Shown: positions 18,243 to 26,897, numbered from the stretch's first letter. The stretch is 64,000 nt of DNA from Bacillus australimaris (GCF_001307105.1 NZ_LGYN01000001.1:62001-126000), one strand, 5' to 3'. Made by a program: numbers and translations. The notes: a model not told the origin generated them from the letters alone.

Positions 18243-19628
18243 TTATTTCATTTGTTTTTTCAAGATTTCAATGGCTTTTTTCATTTGCGTATCGTTGTTC
18301 TTTAGCTTATCTTGGATTTTTGTCATCAGTACGGTCGTTGTATCTCCAGTCAGAATACCGTCTGCCTTCAGAGCGTTGTCTGTTTGGAAGCTTTTGACGA
18401 TTGACTGGAATGCTTGATCAAACTCACCGTTTGCTTTTGCTTTGTAGCCAAGCGCTTGGAACATTTTTTGAGCCGCTTTGACTTCATCTCCATTGTCATT
18501 CAGTTCATACGTTTTTTTCGGGCTTAAGTAAGGCAGCTTTGCATAGCTTGGGAGAGCTGCTTTGACCTGTGGTTCGATTCCTTTTTTGTGAATCCAGGAA
18601 CCGTCTGGAGTCAGCCATTTTGCAATGGTTAACTTGACACTAGAACCATCATTATAGCTTTGCGCATTTTGAACAGTTCCTTTACCAAACGTCTTTTCAC
18701 CAACGATTTGAATGCCTGAAGATTGATGAAGAGCCGCCGCCATAATTTCAGCAGCGCTGGCTGATCCGCCATTTACAAGAACAACTGCCGGCTGATGGAC
18801 TTTGCGTTCTTTTTCAGCCTTGTACACTTGTTTCTTCCCTTTTTCTTCAACCTGCATGATGACTTTCCCTTTATCGATAAAGTCATTGCTCATTTCAATG
18901 GCTTCTGTCATGATGCCGCCTGGATTATCTCTCAGGTCAATGACAAAGCCTTTTGCCCCTTTTTTCTTGAGGTCATCAATTGCTTTATCTAACTCTTTCG
19001 ATGTCGTTTCAGCAAAGGACGTAATTTGGATTTCTCCTATTTTGTCTTTTGTGAGTTTTGCATACACCGTTTCAAGCGGAATGGTGTCTCTTGTGATGGT
19101 CACATCTACATTGCCAACCCCTTGACGATTGAGATGGAGTTTGACATCCGTTCCTTTTTTCCCTCTGATAAGAGAGACTGCTTTATTGACCGACATTCCT
19201 TTTGTGCTTTTTCCATCCACTTTTAAAATATGATCATGAGGTTTTAAACCAGCTTTTTCAGCAGGAGAGCCTTTAATCGGTGCGACAATTAAAATTTGTC
19301 CATCCTTTTCTTCTACTTGTGCACCAATTCCTTCAAATGAAGAAGAAATGGTGTTATTAAATCCTTCGGCTTCCTCTTGATCCATATATGTAGAGTATGG
19401 ATCATCAAGTGATGCAATCATTCCTTGTATCGCACCATCTACTAGTTTTTGATCATCCGTTTTTTCGTAATACTCATCCTTTACCTTCGTATATGCAGCC
19501 ATGAGCTTACTAAACTTCTCGTCTCCTGAGACGCTGACAGCCCCTTGTTTTGTGATGACAAATGTAATCGCTGAGGACAGTGCAGCAGTCACCAGAATGG
19601 CGATCACGAACTTAAATTGCTTTTTCAA
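18243..19628 (-). CDS. ctpA: carboxyl-terminal processing protease
   Basis: A 461-aa membrane-anchored S41 serine protease. Order: N-terminal signal anchor (FKFVIAILVTAALSSAITFVI), PDZ domain (about 90-180, SSFEGIGAQVEEKDG...GLKPHDHILKVDG), protease core with the catalytic Ser in GGSASAAEI and Lys in GEKTFGKGTVQ, then a C-terminal peptidoglycan-binding-like domain. In-frame TTG at 19628 is chosen as start because AAAGGTGG lies 8 nt upstream. ATG 19655 has no ribosome binding site. CtpA and CtpB are paralogues; location beside yodH supports CtpA. The substrate is unknown; extracytoplasmic quality control is likely. Confidence 0.9.
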   Translation of the reverse strand: MKKQFKFVIAILVTAALSSAITFVITKQGAVSVSGDEKFSKLMAAYTKVKDEYYEKTDDQKLVDGAIQGMIASLDDPYSTYMDQEEAEGFNNTISSSFEGIGAQVEEKDGQILIVAPIKGSPAEKAGLKPHDHILKVDGKSTKGMSVNKAVSLIRGKKGTDVKLHLNRQGVGNVDVTITRDTIPLETVYAKLTKDKIGEIQITSFAETTSKELDKAIDDLKKKGAKGFVIDLRDNPGGIMTEAIEMSNDFIDKGKVIMQVEEKGKKQVYKAEKERKVHQPAVVLVNGGSASAAEIMAAALHQSSGIQIVGEKTFGKGTVQNAQSYNDGSSVKLTIAKWLTPDGSWIHKKGIEPQVKAALPSYAKLPYLSPKKTYELNDNGDEVKAAQKMFQALGYKAKANGEFDQAFQSIVKSFQTDNALKADGILTGDTTTVLMTKIQDKLKNNDTQMKKAIEILKKQMK

Positions 19629-19779
19629 AAAAACACCACCTTTATCTCCTTTCATTATTATCAAGGACGATGCTTCATCCGTCAACCAAAGGATCAAACT
19701 TCTATTTGAAAAGATAAGCCATTTGCCCCTCTATTGCATAATCTTTAGAGAGGAACTTGATAAGGAAAGAAGGGATTTT

Positions 19780-20478
19780 ATGAGTGATTATGTAGAAATG
19801 CTTGCCTATTTTGGCGTTTCCAGTGCCCATCCTGGTGGAATTGAGTTAACAAAAACAATGCTTGAGCATATAAAACTGCCGCCCCGTGCGCGTATACTGG
19901 ATGCTGGATGCGGTACAGGACAGACGGCCGCCTATTTAGGAAATGTAGGTTATCAGGTGGAAGCGATCGATACGCACCCTTTAATGATTGACAAGGCGAA
20001 CGTGCGGTTCAAACGGGAAGAACTGCCGATCCGTGCCTTAGAAGCATCCATTGAACAGCTGCCATTCCCAGATGAAGCGTTCTCTCTACTCATCAGTGAA
20101 TCTGTATTGAGCTTCACCAAGCTGCCTGCTGCACTTGCTGAGATTAAACGTGTGCTTGCTCCTGGAGGTCAATTGATTGCAAATGAAGCGGTGTTAAAAG
20201 CTCCTCTTACAGCTGAAGAGATGGCAGTTATTCGCGATTTTTACGGCTTTCACTCGCTCTTGTCACTTGAAGAATGGAAGAAGCAGTTAACAGCAGCAGG
20301 CTTTCGTGACATTCAGATTCTCTCATTCGATGAACACATGGTGCAGGAGGAACCGACAGAAATGGAACTCTCTGAACAAATACCGCCTGCTCTTTACGAA
20401 ACGCTCCAAACACACTACGATCTCATTCAAGCACACCGAGAGCAGCTAAGTCACATTCTATTTGAATGTACTGTATAA
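19780..20478 (+). CDS. yodH: class I SAM-dependent methyltransferase
   Basis: A 232-aa UbiE/type-11-like methyltransferase. Motif I is ILDAGCGTGQTAAYL and motif II an acidic AIDTHPLMIDKA, followed by a post-II region LPFPDEAFSLLISESVLSF. The acceptor substrate is unknown. ATG 19780 has AAGGGA four to five bases upstream; the frame is open further upstream but runs into the divergent ctpA promoter region. Divergent from ctpA; the SigK promoter of yodI lies just downstream. Syntenic with B. subtilis yodH. Confidence 0.88.
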   Translation: MSDYVEMLAYFGVSSAHPGGIELTKTMLEHIKLPPRARILDAGCGTGQTAAYLGNVGYQVEAIDTHPLMIDKANVRFKREELPIRALEASIEQLPFPDEAFSLLISESVLSFTKLPAALAEIKRVLAPGGQLIANEAVLKAPLTAEEMAVIRDFYGFHSLLSLEEWKKQLTAAGFRDIQILSFDEHMVQEEPTEMELSEQIPPALYETLQTHYDLIQAHREQLSHILFECTV

Positions 20479-20509
20479 AATGAGCGAATCTCCTATATGT
20501 TTTGTCCAA

Positions 20510-20536
20510 ACTCTATGAGGTCTCTCGCATAGGATA
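20510..20536 (+). promoter_or_regulatory. SigK promoter of yodI
   Basis: CATAGGATA (20528-20536) matches CATAnnnTA exactly, and AC (20510-20511) lies 16 nt upstream. The yodI ATG is 35 nt further on. Confidence 0.75.
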
Positions 20537-20570
20537 AGAGTGAAAAGAGTTTGTCATAAGGAGGAAAAAC

Positions 20571-20822
20571 ATGGAGCGCTATCACAAGCTTTGTCAGCAG
20601 CACATGGGGAAAGTCGCTAGAATCACTGATCGTAATGGCAGAGTACATGTCGGACGCATTGAGCGGGTGACAAACCGCAAAGTTTATATTCGTCCAGTCG
20701 GCGGATCTCGCGGGGGCTATGGCTTTGGCTATTGGGGAGGATATTATGGCTGGGGTGCAGCTTATGGCATCGGACTCGGTTTCATTACCGGCTTCGCATT
20801 AGCAGGATTGTTCTTTTTTTAA
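20571..20822 (+). CDS. yodI: Gly/Tyr-rich spore protein YodI
   Basis: An 83-aa protein with a basic N-terminal half that looks like a small beta barrel (MGKVARITDRNGRVHVGRIERV). The C-terminal half is Gly/Tyr/Trp-rich and hydrophobic (GGYGFGYWGGYYGWG then GLGFITGFALAGLFFF). Same length as B. subtilis YodI, described as a spore coat protein. GGAGG with ideal spacing precedes the ATG, and a SigK promoter precedes that, supporting mother-cell expression. Monocistronic with a strong terminator. Confidence 0.86.
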   Translation: MERYHKLCQQHMGKVARITDRNGRVHVGRIERVTNRKVYIRPVGGSRGGYGFGYWGGYYGWGAAYGIGLGFITGFALAGLFFF

Positions 20823-20836
20823 AAGAAGAATAAAAG

Positions 20837-20870
20837 AAGGCCTCCCGAATAGCTGGGAGGCCTTTTACTT
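20837..20870. terminator. bidirectional terminator between yodI and yodJ
   Basis: AAGGCCTCCC (20837-20846) and GGGAGGCCTT (20855-20864): a 10-bp perfect stem followed by T residues on the right and A-rich on the left. Confidence 0.88.
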
Positions 20871-20872
20871 GT

Positions 20873-21703
20873 TTAGATTTTCTTCACTTTGTTCATGTAT
20901 TCTTCAAATGTTAAATCGTGATCATGCATTGCTTTTGCTGCTTCTTTTCCAACATAGCGCAAATGCCACGGCTCATATTCATATTTTGTAATATCTTCTT
21001 TTCCTTTTGGATAACGGATGATAAAGCCATATTTATAGGCGTTTTTAGCCACCCATTTGCCATCAGGTGTTTCACCAAACTTTTCAGATATTTCAAAGCC
21101 GGCACTTTTTGAGGAGATGTCCATAGCGAGACCTGTTTGATGTTCACTTTCGCCTGGTAATGCGACTGCTTCTTGTGCTTTTTCTTTCCCTTTTAATTTG
21201 ACCTCGCTATCAAAAATGACTTTTTGACGGTCATAGGAGCGATAGCCAGATACTGCAGCAAGCTCGAAGTTTTTCTTTTTTGCTCCTTGGAATAACTTCT
21301 CTAGCGCTTCCGCTGCTTCTTTGCGGATATAGCGTTTTTCAATATCCTCTGAAAAAGAGAATTCTACTTTTGGTACAACGAGATCAGAAGGTTTATAGGT
21401 TCCTGGTAATGCGTATTCTTTGTTGACAAGTGCTAGCACGTTTTCAGGATTTTGAATGGTTTTTAGACCGCTCACAACCTTGATGTCATTGAAATATTCA
21501 CTCTTTAACGTCAGCTCTTGATTCGATGAATCTGCCGGTTCGTTTGAGTTTTGCTGGGGAGTTGAATTTGCTGCGTTTTTTTGTTCGCTTGTTTTGTTTG
21601 ATTCTGATGTACCGCTTTTTTGATCCAGCAACTGGCAGCCCGATAGTGCGGCTGTCAAACCAAGAATCGATGCGATTGAGAGTATTTTGTAGCTTTTCTT
21701 CAT
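20873..21703 (-). CDS. yodJ: VanY-type D-Ala-D-Ala/L,D-carboxypeptidase lipoprotein
   Basis: A 276-aa lipoprotein with a signal peptide and lipobox LSGC (Cys23), then a low-complexity Asn/Ser/Gln linker (about 28-62) that spans the wall. The M15B peptidase domain has the zinc ligands in SEHQTGLAMDI (SxHxxGxAxD) and EPWHLRYVG intact. It trims peptidoglycan stem peptides on the outer surface. ATG 21703 follows AAGGAAGG; longer in-frame starts are unsupported. Downstream of deoD but separated by a terminator, so independently transcribed. Confidence 0.92.
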   Translation of the reverse strand: MKKSYKILSIASILGLTAALSGCQLLDQKSGTSESNKTSEQKNAANSTPQQNSNEPADSSNQELTLKSEYFNDIKVVSGLKTIQNPENVLALVNKEYALPGTYKPSDLVVPKVEFSFSEDIEKRYIRKEAAEALEKLFQGAKKKNFELAAVSGYRSYDRQKVIFDSEVKLKGKEKAQEAVALPGESEHQTGLAMDISSKSAGFEISEKFGETPDGKWVAKNAYKYGFIIRYPKGKEDITKYEYEPWHLRYVGKEAAKAMHDHDLTFEEYMNKVKKI

Positions 21704-21732
21704 GACATACCTTCCTTTTGCTCTTCTAAAAA

Positions 21733-21764
21733 AATAAAGATGCGCTACATTGTAGCACATCCTT
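21733..21764 (-). terminator. deoD terminator
   Basis: GATGCGCTAC (21739-21748) with GTAGCACATC (21752-21761): a 10-bp stem with one mismatch. On the minus strand it is followed by a run rich in T. Confidence 0.75.
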
Positions 21765-21771
21765 TATACTA

Positions 21772-22467
21772 TTATAAAACGGAGTCTAGCGCAATTAAGA
21801 TCATTTCATCAAACGTCGTTTGACGCTCTTCAGCCGTTGTTTCTTCTCCTGTGAGAACATGGTCACTTACTGTCAGAATGGATAACGCTTTTCGATCAAA
21901 TTTTGCTGCAAGAGAATAAAGAGCAGTTGTCTCCATTTCAATCGCTAGGATACCATATTGAGCCATGAGCTCAAGCGGTTTTTCATTGTAAAATTGGTCT
22001 GCTGTAAATACATTTCCGACACGTACAGCTACATTTTTTGCTTCTGCTGTGTCATAGGCTTTCTTGAGCAGGCCAAAATCAGCGCAAGGCGCATAATCAA
22101 TCGGTCCAAACGCCACACGGTTCATTTGTGAATCTGTTGATGATGTCTGGGCTAAAATAACGTCGCGTACATTGACATCCTTTTTGATCGCTCCGCAAGA
22201 CCCAACGCGGATTAGGTTCTGAACATCATAGCTTTGAATGAGTTCATTCACATAAATCGAAATAGATGGTACACCCATCCCAGTGCCCTGTACAGAAACA
22301 CGTTTTCCTTTATAAGTTCCAGTATAACCATACATTCCGCGCACTTCATTATAGCACTCGACATCTTCTAAATATGTATCTGCAATATATTTCGCACGAA
22401 GCGGATCGCCTGGCAGCAATACCGTTTCTGCAATTTGTCCTTTTTCTGCTCCAATATGTACACTCAT
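21772..22467 (-). CDS. deoD: purine nucleoside phosphorylase (hexameric, DeoD type)
   Basis: A 231-aa phosphorylase that cleaves purine (deoxy)ribonucleosides to base and sugar 1-phosphate for salvage. PNP/UDP-family signatures are visible: [35 protein letters not shown], and the C-terminal [11 protein letters not shown] and [14 protein letters not shown] precedes the ATG. It stands alone here with a terminator on each side, as in B. subtilis. Confidence 0.96.
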   Translation of the reverse strand: MSVHIGAEKGQIAETVLLPGDPLRAKYIADTYLEDVECYNEVRGMYGYTGTYKGKRVSVQGTGMGVPSISIYVNELIQSYDVQNLIRVGSCGAIKKDVNVRDVILAQTSSTDSQMNRVAFGPIDYAPCADFGLLKKAYDTAEAKNVAVRVGNVFTADQFYNEKPLELMAQYGILAIEMETTALYSLAAKFDRKALSILTVSDHVLTGEETTAEERQTTFDEMILIALDSVL

Positions 22468-22529
22468 TTTTTAGCCTCCACTTACGTTTACTATGTGTTT
22501 TATCCTATTTATTATAAACGATGTGGACC

Positions 22530-22562
22530 AAAAAAGAAAATACCAGCTGGACCTCAAGCTGG
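22530..22562 (-). terminator. yodL terminator candidate
   Basis: CCAGCT (22543-22548) and AGCTGG (22557-22562) form a 6-bp stem. On the minus strand a T-rich stretch follows. Confidence 0.6.
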
Positions 22563-22579
22563 CATCATCCATCATCTAT

Positions 22580-22897
22580 TTAACTTATCGTCATGAGCCG
22601 TTCACTGCGTTTCCATCCTGTCGGAAAAAGCTGATAATAGCACTTCCCTTTTTTTCTATCATCAATCACAACAATATCACCTGTTGTGATAAACCGTGCA
22701 TTGTAATCATTAGGGACTGTATCATGTACATTAAATGTCGAGAATGCTTTTTCCAGAACATCAAGGTGTGTTCTGCCGCCAATCTTTGTGCGGTACACAG
22801 GCTGGTGGCCGCTTGCAGCGCCATATTCAGGTGTCTGATAAATGGTTAAGTGAAATGCTGAAGGTTTCTTTTGAAAAAATCTCAACGTCAATTGCAT
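22580..22897 (-). CDS. yodL: YodL-like cell-shape modulator
   Basis: A 105-aa soluble protein matching YodL in length and position between deoD and yodM. Visible features are an N-terminal beta region (LTLRFFQKKPSAFHLTIYQ) and TGDIVVIDD near the C terminus. In B. subtilis, misexpressed YodL blocks the Rod-system actin homologue MreB, and the gene is expressed during sporulation (literature knowledge). Nothing in the sequence alone shows that role. Confidence 0.78.
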   Translation of the reverse strand: MQLTLRFFQKKPSAFHLTIYQTPEYGAASGHQPVYRTKIGGRTHLDVLEKAFSTFNVHDTVPNDYNARFITTGDIVVIDDRKKGKCYYQLFPTGWKRSERLMTIS

Positions 22898-22951
22898 TCA
22901 AATCCCTCCCCTTTTATATAAGATTGGCTGGGATCTGTCAATTTCCTTCTT

Positions 22952-23560
22952 CTATTTTTGTCGAATGACAGGCAATCTCTCGTCAATCTTTTTACAAATG
23001 AGAAATAAAGCGAGTCCTATCGCAAAGCCCCCTGCAACATCTGTCAAATAATGCACGCCGATATACATCCGGCTGATGCCAATGACTAGGACGCCTAGCC
23101 CCGTGATCAAATAGACGATCTTTTGCCTTTCTTTCAACCACGGGATCATCTCCACTAATAGATATGCCATAAAAGGATAGATTGTGGCTGCATTCATCGA
23201 ATGTCCGCTTGGAAAGCTGTAATACGTTTCATTCACAAGATGATCAAAGGCTGGACGCTCTCTAGCAAACAGTCCTTTTAATTCATGATTGATTGTTTTT
23301 TCTGTGAGATATAATAGAAAAAGCAGCATGATAGAGTAGTAGCGCTTATACATAAACAGGACCACACTAAAAATAAGCATGATTGGAACGAGCAGCGCGC
23401 TGATGCCAAAGTCAGTCAAAGCCAGCATGACATCATTTAAAAAAGGGAGTCTGATGCTTTCAAACCATAAGATGATCTGGTTGTCCAAATCTTGACATGC
23501 CCCAGATACCATAAGTGCAGCAATGGCGCCAAATAAAATGAAAAGAAATAGGATATACAC
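22952..23560 (-). CDS. yodM: PAP2-family lipid phosphatase
   Basis: A 202-aa polytopic membrane protein with the three PAP2 signature blocks intact: KGLFARERP (KX6RP), SFPSGHS (PSGH) and SRMYIGVHYLTDV (SRX5HX3D). It probably dephosphorylates undecaprenyl-pyrophosphate or phosphatidylglycerophosphate at the outer leaflet; in B. subtilis YodM is a minor UPP phosphatase. The start is GTG at 23560 with AGGGG about 10 nt upstream. The charged C terminus lies after the last helix. Confidence 0.9.
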   Translation of the reverse strand: MYILFLFILFGAIAALMVSGACQDLDNQIILWFESIRLPFLNDVMLALTDFGISALLVPIMLIFSVVLFMYKRYYSIMLLFLLYLTEKTINHELKGLFARERPAFDHLVNETYYSFPSGHSMNAATIYPFMAYLLVEMIPWLKERQKIVYLITGLGVLVIGISRMYIGVHYLTDVAGGFAIGLALFLICKKIDERLPVIRQK

Positions 23561-23610
23561 GCGAAAGATTCCCCTCCCTCTCTCTTCAGAATCTCTTCAA
23601 AGTATAGTGC

Positions 23611-23781
23611 CTACCATGCTTCTTCTTCAACTATCATTGCTTTTTTCAGCAAATATTCAAATGTAATGTCGGCCAGCTCAAACGTTTCAAGCTCAGCAGG
23701 TATGTACCCTCTTTTGATCAGCTCCATGTAGAAGAACTCCGCAATTTCCTCTGTATCAATCACCAAATCTGCTTCTTTCAT
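23611..23781 (-). CDS. yozD: 56-aa acidic protein YozD
   Basis: A short ORF with an excellent AAAGGAGG and ATG at 23781. The product begins MKEADLVIDTEEIAEFF, is strongly acidic and ends EEEAW. Position between yodM and yodN and length match B. subtilis yozD (58 aa). Helical; function unknown. Confidence 0.78.
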   Translation of the reverse strand: MKEADLVIDTEEIAEFFYMELIKRGYIPAELETFELADITFEYLLKKAMIVEEEAW

Positions 23782-23900
23782 TGCATTCCGCCTCCTTTTT
23801 TATGATGTATGAACGCCGTCTGTTTTTTATTACAGTTTGTCATAATGGCGTATTCCATACATATAAATGCAGTAAACAAAAAGAAAAGGGGCTTGAAGCA

Positions 23901-24035
23901 ATGAAATGGTTAAGCATTTTAGATGGAGAAACATTCGATCAGGTGATGGGCCGTATCTTGAGGGGATGGTTTTATGTGATTGCATTTTTCTGTGTGCCTT
24001 ATTTTTTATTCGTGTTAGGACAAGTCTTTCTTTAA
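23901..24035 (+). CDS. 44-aa single-span membrane protein
   Basis: Starts MKWLSILDGETFDQVMGRIL and continues into one strong transmembrane helix (GWFYVIAFFCVPYFLFVLG), ending QVFL. ATG 23901 follows AAAAGGGG. The frame is open further upstream but without a ribosome binding site. It converges on yodN, sharing 4 bp (24032-24035), and is divergent from yozD. The family is not recognised. The amphipathic N terminus plus a single helix resembles small regulatory membrane peptides. Confidence 0.6.
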   Translation: MKWLSILDGETFDQVMGRILRGWFYVIAFFCVPYFLFVLGQVFL

Positions 24036-24712
24036 CCAAAATGTTCGTTTAAACTTTCCAAAATAAAATCCATCATGTCCTTATATTCTGGATCTTTGAA
24101 AAATTCGTAGAGAATTTTATAATCGTTATAAATATCAAGAAGCTCATCCACTATAGATACAGCGAGAAATTCTAGTGAAGCTTCGCTTTCTTGTTTCTCT
24201 TCTAGCTGTAATAGAGCCGTTTGGACCATGTCTTCTTCTAACTCTTTTGATGTTTCTCCGACGTAATGCACAAAAAGAAGCTGATGAACAAACTGGTCCA
24301 TCTCATATTTCCTTAGGACAAGCGTTAAATCTTCTTCTTCAGTCTCCAGCCACTCTCCGTCTTTTAGCCTCGTGAGTTCGTATATGACATCTTCCCAGCC
24401 ATCTTCAAGGTAGCGCCAAATTTCAGTCCGATGACCGATGATTTTAAATAGCTCTTTTCCGTAATCTTTTACATATACAACATCGCCAATGAGGAACTCA
24501 TATTCAATGTCCAGCTTTTCTGTATCCACAATCACCCCATCGTACTCATCGTAAAGCTGAAGTGATGTTTCAAAATAAAGCACCTCATTATGATTGACCT
24601 CATATAGATAGTGCTGGTCAATTTGATGGACTTTTGTAATCGTTCCAACTGTGCCGTACATGACAACGACGACAATATCCCCTACTTGATATTTTGGTGC
24701 TTTCGCCTTCAT
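24032..24712 (-). CDS. yodN: YodN-like conserved protein
   Basis: A 226-aa soluble protein. The N-terminal half has two related beta-rich segments, KYQVGDIVVVVMYGTVGTI and EFLIGDVVYVKDYGKELFKI, which look like duplicated SH3-like/KOW folds. The C-terminal half is acidic and helical, with many Glu, Asp and Leu. ATG 24712 follows GGGGGAG; longer starts lack support. Position between yozD and yozE identifies it as YodN. No function is known; a nucleic-acid-binding module is possible from the SH3-like repeats (inference). Confidence 0.75.
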   Translation of the reverse strand: MKAKAPKYQVGDIVVVVMYGTVGTITKVHQIDQHYLYEVNHNEVLYFETSLQLYDEYDGVIVDTEKLDIEYEFLIGDVVYVKDYGKELFKIIGHRTEIWRYLEDGWEDVIYELTRLKDGEWLETEEEDLTLVLRKYEMDQFVHQLLFVHYVGETSKELEEDMVQTALLQLEEKQESEASLEFLAVSIVDELLDIYNDYKILYEFFKDPEYKDMMDFILESLNEHFG

Positions 24713-24815
24713 TCTGTCTCCCCCTTGCCCGACTTTTGGTCTTAACGTATCGTATGCCGGCGCAAGGAATTCTGCATGGGCAACCACACCATGCAAAACG
24801 CCATTTTATTTCTCA

Positions 24816-24851
24816 TAAAAAAACCGCTTCTCCCATACGGAACAAGCGGTT
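24816..24851 (-). terminator. yozE terminator
   Basis: AACCGCTT (24822-24829) and AAGCGGTT (24844-24851) form an 8-bp stem. Seven T residues follow on the minus strand. Confidence 0.82.
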
Positions 24852-24856
24852 GTGTG

Positions 24857-25081
24857 TTATTTTTTTTTGACTTCTAATTCGTATTGCTCAAACGCTTCGT
24901 CAAATGTTGTCATTGAGCTTAAATAATCACCATTTAGTTCTAAATAAGCGCACAGCTCATGATAATCAGTGGAAGCTTTAGGAAAGCTGTGATCCTCGTA
25001 AGCCGCATTTGCAAAATGGCTAATTTCATCTTTCGGTTTTGGATGTCTGTACTTCATTAAATAATGGTAAAACGACTTCAC
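24857..25081 (-). CDS. yozE: YozE SAM-like fold protein
   Basis: A 74-aa protein beginning MKSFYHYLMKYRHPKPKDEISHFANAAYED, in abbreviated form FYHYLMKYR...FANAAYED, the YozE-family signature. It is a compact helical domain of the sterile-alpha-motif-like type. The start is GTG at 25081 with GCGGAGG about 10 nt upstream. That Shine-Dalgarno can pair with an upstream CCTCCGC-type complement (see findings). A TATAAT-like -10 lies in the 80-nt gap after yokU, so it may have its own promoter. Function unknown. Confidence 0.85.
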   Translation of the reverse strand: MKSFYHYLMKYRHPKPKDEISHFANAAYEDHSFPKASTDYHELCAYLELNGDYLSSMTTFDEAFEQYELEVKKK

Positions 25082-25161
25082 CTGTTTTTTCCCTCCGCGA
25101 CACTCTATTTTGTTGTTATATTATACAGCAATTTGATGACTTGTATAGGCGGAGGTACAAC

Positions 25162-25443
25162 TTATGATGAAAAGTCAAAGTAATTTCGCTTTAATAACCG
25201 CTCCATGCTCATTAATTCTTCGTAAGAGATTTTTTCTGGAAGTTTTGTCTGATCCACTAAAATCAATTGATCTTCTATCTCTTTAACCGTCTCATCCTTT
25301 TGATAAGTCATACCGCAGTGCGTGCAGGAAATGGATGGCGTTTCGATGATTTCAATTGATTGTGTGCCAGTGATCAGTTCCCAGTAGACTGTTGTCTGCT
25401 CTCTCTTTGCTTTGTTTTCCTCACACCAATCACATGTCAGCAA
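25162..25443 (-). CDS. yokU: YokU, zinc-ribbon protein next to kamA
   Basis: A 93-aa protein with two CxxC pairs (CDWC at 4-7 and CTHC near 40-43), a zinc-ribbon arrangement like the YgiT antitoxin N domain, followed by a helical C terminus (EELMSMERLLKRNYF). TTG start at 25443, two bases after the kamA stop, with AGGAGG inside the kamA end, so it is co-transcribed and coupled with kamA. The family is named for its neighbourhood with lysine 2,3-aminomutase; its biochemical role is unknown. Confidence 0.84.
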   Translation of the reverse strand: MLTCDWCEENKAKREQTTVYWELITGTQSIEIIETPSISCTHCGMTYQKDETVKEIEDQLILVDQTKLPEKISYEELMSMERLLKRNYFDFSS

Positions 25444-25445
25444 GG

Positions 25446-26846
25446 TTATTTCTCCTCCTTTACGGTTTGTTCTTTTTTAAGCTGTGCTTGATATTTCTTC
25501 TCTTTTAATTCATCTCGTTTTTCGCGTTTGTTTTTGAGCGTGTCATGCTCAGGATTTGTCTCATAAGCTTCTCTTCGTTTCATTCGGCTTAAATTCTCAG
25601 GTGTAAACGATCTCGCTTCATCCTGAAATAGTGCGGTAACCCCAATTGCTGGTTCTTGTTTTTCTTCATAAATTTCATTGAAATACGCATCTGCCTGGCC
25701 AGCGACGTAATGCTCTGGTTCTGGATAAGAAGTGATGACCCCTTCAAAGTTACGAAGGACAACTTTGTCAGGACTTTGCGATAATAAATAATTTGGTTGT
25801 AAGGCGATCTTTCCTCCGCCTCCTGGTGCATCGACAACAAAGCTCGGTACTGCATAACCGCTCGTATGCCCTCTTAAGCCTTCAATGATTTCAAGCCCTT
25901 TTGACACTGGTGTTCTAAAGTGGCCAATACCCTCAGATAAATCACATTGATAAATATAATAGGGTCTGACCCGAATTTTCACGAGGTCGTGCATCAGCTT
26001 CTTCATAATCGGTACACTGTCGTTAATACCTGCAAGGATGACGGCCTGATTACCTACTGGGACACCGGCATTCACAAGACGTTCGCACGCTTCTTTTGCT
26101 TCTTTTGTAATTTCAATACTTGTGTTGAAATGGGTATTTAGCCAAACCGGGTGATATTTTTTCAAAATATCGCAAAGCTCATCTGTAATACGCTGCGGAA
26201 AGACAACAGGCGCACGGGTTCCAATTCGAATAATCTCAACATGCGGAATGTCTCGTAAATTTTTCAAAATATATTCAAGCACTTGATCATTGATTAACAG
26301 CCCATCTCCGCCGGAAATCAACACATCCCGCACCTCAGGTGTTTCTCTAATATATCCAATGGCAGCATCTAACTGCTTTTTCGGCACACCCATACCGATT
26401 TGGCCGGAGAAACGTCTTCTCGTACAATAGCGGCAGTACATGGAGCACTGATTTGTCACAAGAAACAGCACACGATCTGGATATCGGTGCGTTAAACCTG
26501 GGACAGGTGAGTCCTCATCTTCATGAAGCGGATCTTCCAAATCATATTTTGTTTTATGAAGCTCTTCTGCAATTGGCACAGATTGCATACGTACTGGACA
26601 TCTTGGATCGTCTGGATTCATCAGTGAGGCATAGTAGGGTGTAATGTTGAGTGGAATGGTTTTGGTGGAAATCTTCACCCCTTCTCTTTCTTCTTCTGTT
26701 AAGTTGACGATTTTTTCTAAATCCTCAAGTGTTTTCACGGTATGCGTCAGCTGCCAAATCCAGTCGTTCCACTTTTCCTCAGGTACATCCTTCCAAAGCT
26801 CAATGTCCTTCCAATGACGCCCCGGTTCATACAATTTCTGATTCAT
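25446..26846 (-). CDS. kamA: L-lysine 2,3-aminomutase
   Basis: A 466-aa radical-SAM, PLP-dependent enzyme converting L-lysine to beta-lysine. The cluster motif CxxxCxxC is intact at Cys134, Cys138 and Cys141 (QCSMYCRYCTRRRF). The PLP lysine lies in DAPGGGGKIAL, and the charged C-terminal tail is typical. ATG 26846 (MNQKLYEP) has GGGGG 7 nt upstream. A sigma-54 promoter lies 30-50 nt upstream and a dedicated sigma-54 activator precedes it. In B. subtilis kamA is followed on its other side by yodPQRST; here those genes are absent and kamA is accompanied only by yokU and yozE. Confidence 0.95.
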   Translation of the reverse strand: MNQKLYEPGRHWKDIELWKDVPEEKWNDWIWQLTHTVKTLEDLEKIVNLTEEEREGVKISTKTIPLNITPYYASLMNPDDPRCPVRMQSVPIAEELHKTKYDLEDPLHEDEDSPVPGLTHRYPDRVLFLVTNQCSMYCRYCTRRRFSGQIGMGVPKKQLDAAIGYIRETPEVRDVLISGGDGLLINDQVLEYILKNLRDIPHVEIIRIGTRAPVVFPQRITDELCDILKKYHPVWLNTHFNTSIEITKEAKEACERLVNAGVPVGNQAVILAGINDSVPIMKKLMHDLVKIRVRPYYIYQCDLSEGIGHFRTPVSKGLEIIEGLRGHTSGYAVPSFVVDAPGGGGKIALQPNYLLSQSPDKVVLRNFEGVITSYPEPEHYVAGQADAYFNEIYEEKQEPAIGVTALFQDEARSFTPENLSRMKRREAYETNPEHDTLKNKREKRDELKEKKYQAQLKKEQTVKEEK

Positions 26847-26879
26847 ATCCATTCCCCCTATCAGCATTCACTTTATACT

Positions 26880-26897
26880 ATGCAAGTTATGTGCCAA
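26880..26897 (-). promoter_or_regulatory. sigma-54 (SigL) promoter of kamA
   Basis: On the minus strand TTGGCAC-N5-TTGCAT, an essentially perfect match to the -24/-12 consensus TGGCAC-N5-TTGCA with correct GG/GC spacing. It lies 34 nt before the kamA ATG and immediately downstream of the enhancer-binding activator gene. Confidence 0.92.

Noticed and set aside
25162-25443. YokU as an antitoxin of a toxin-antitoxin pair
   Set aside because: The CxxC N domain is YgiT-like, but no toxin gene is adjacent and the gene is coupled to kamA.
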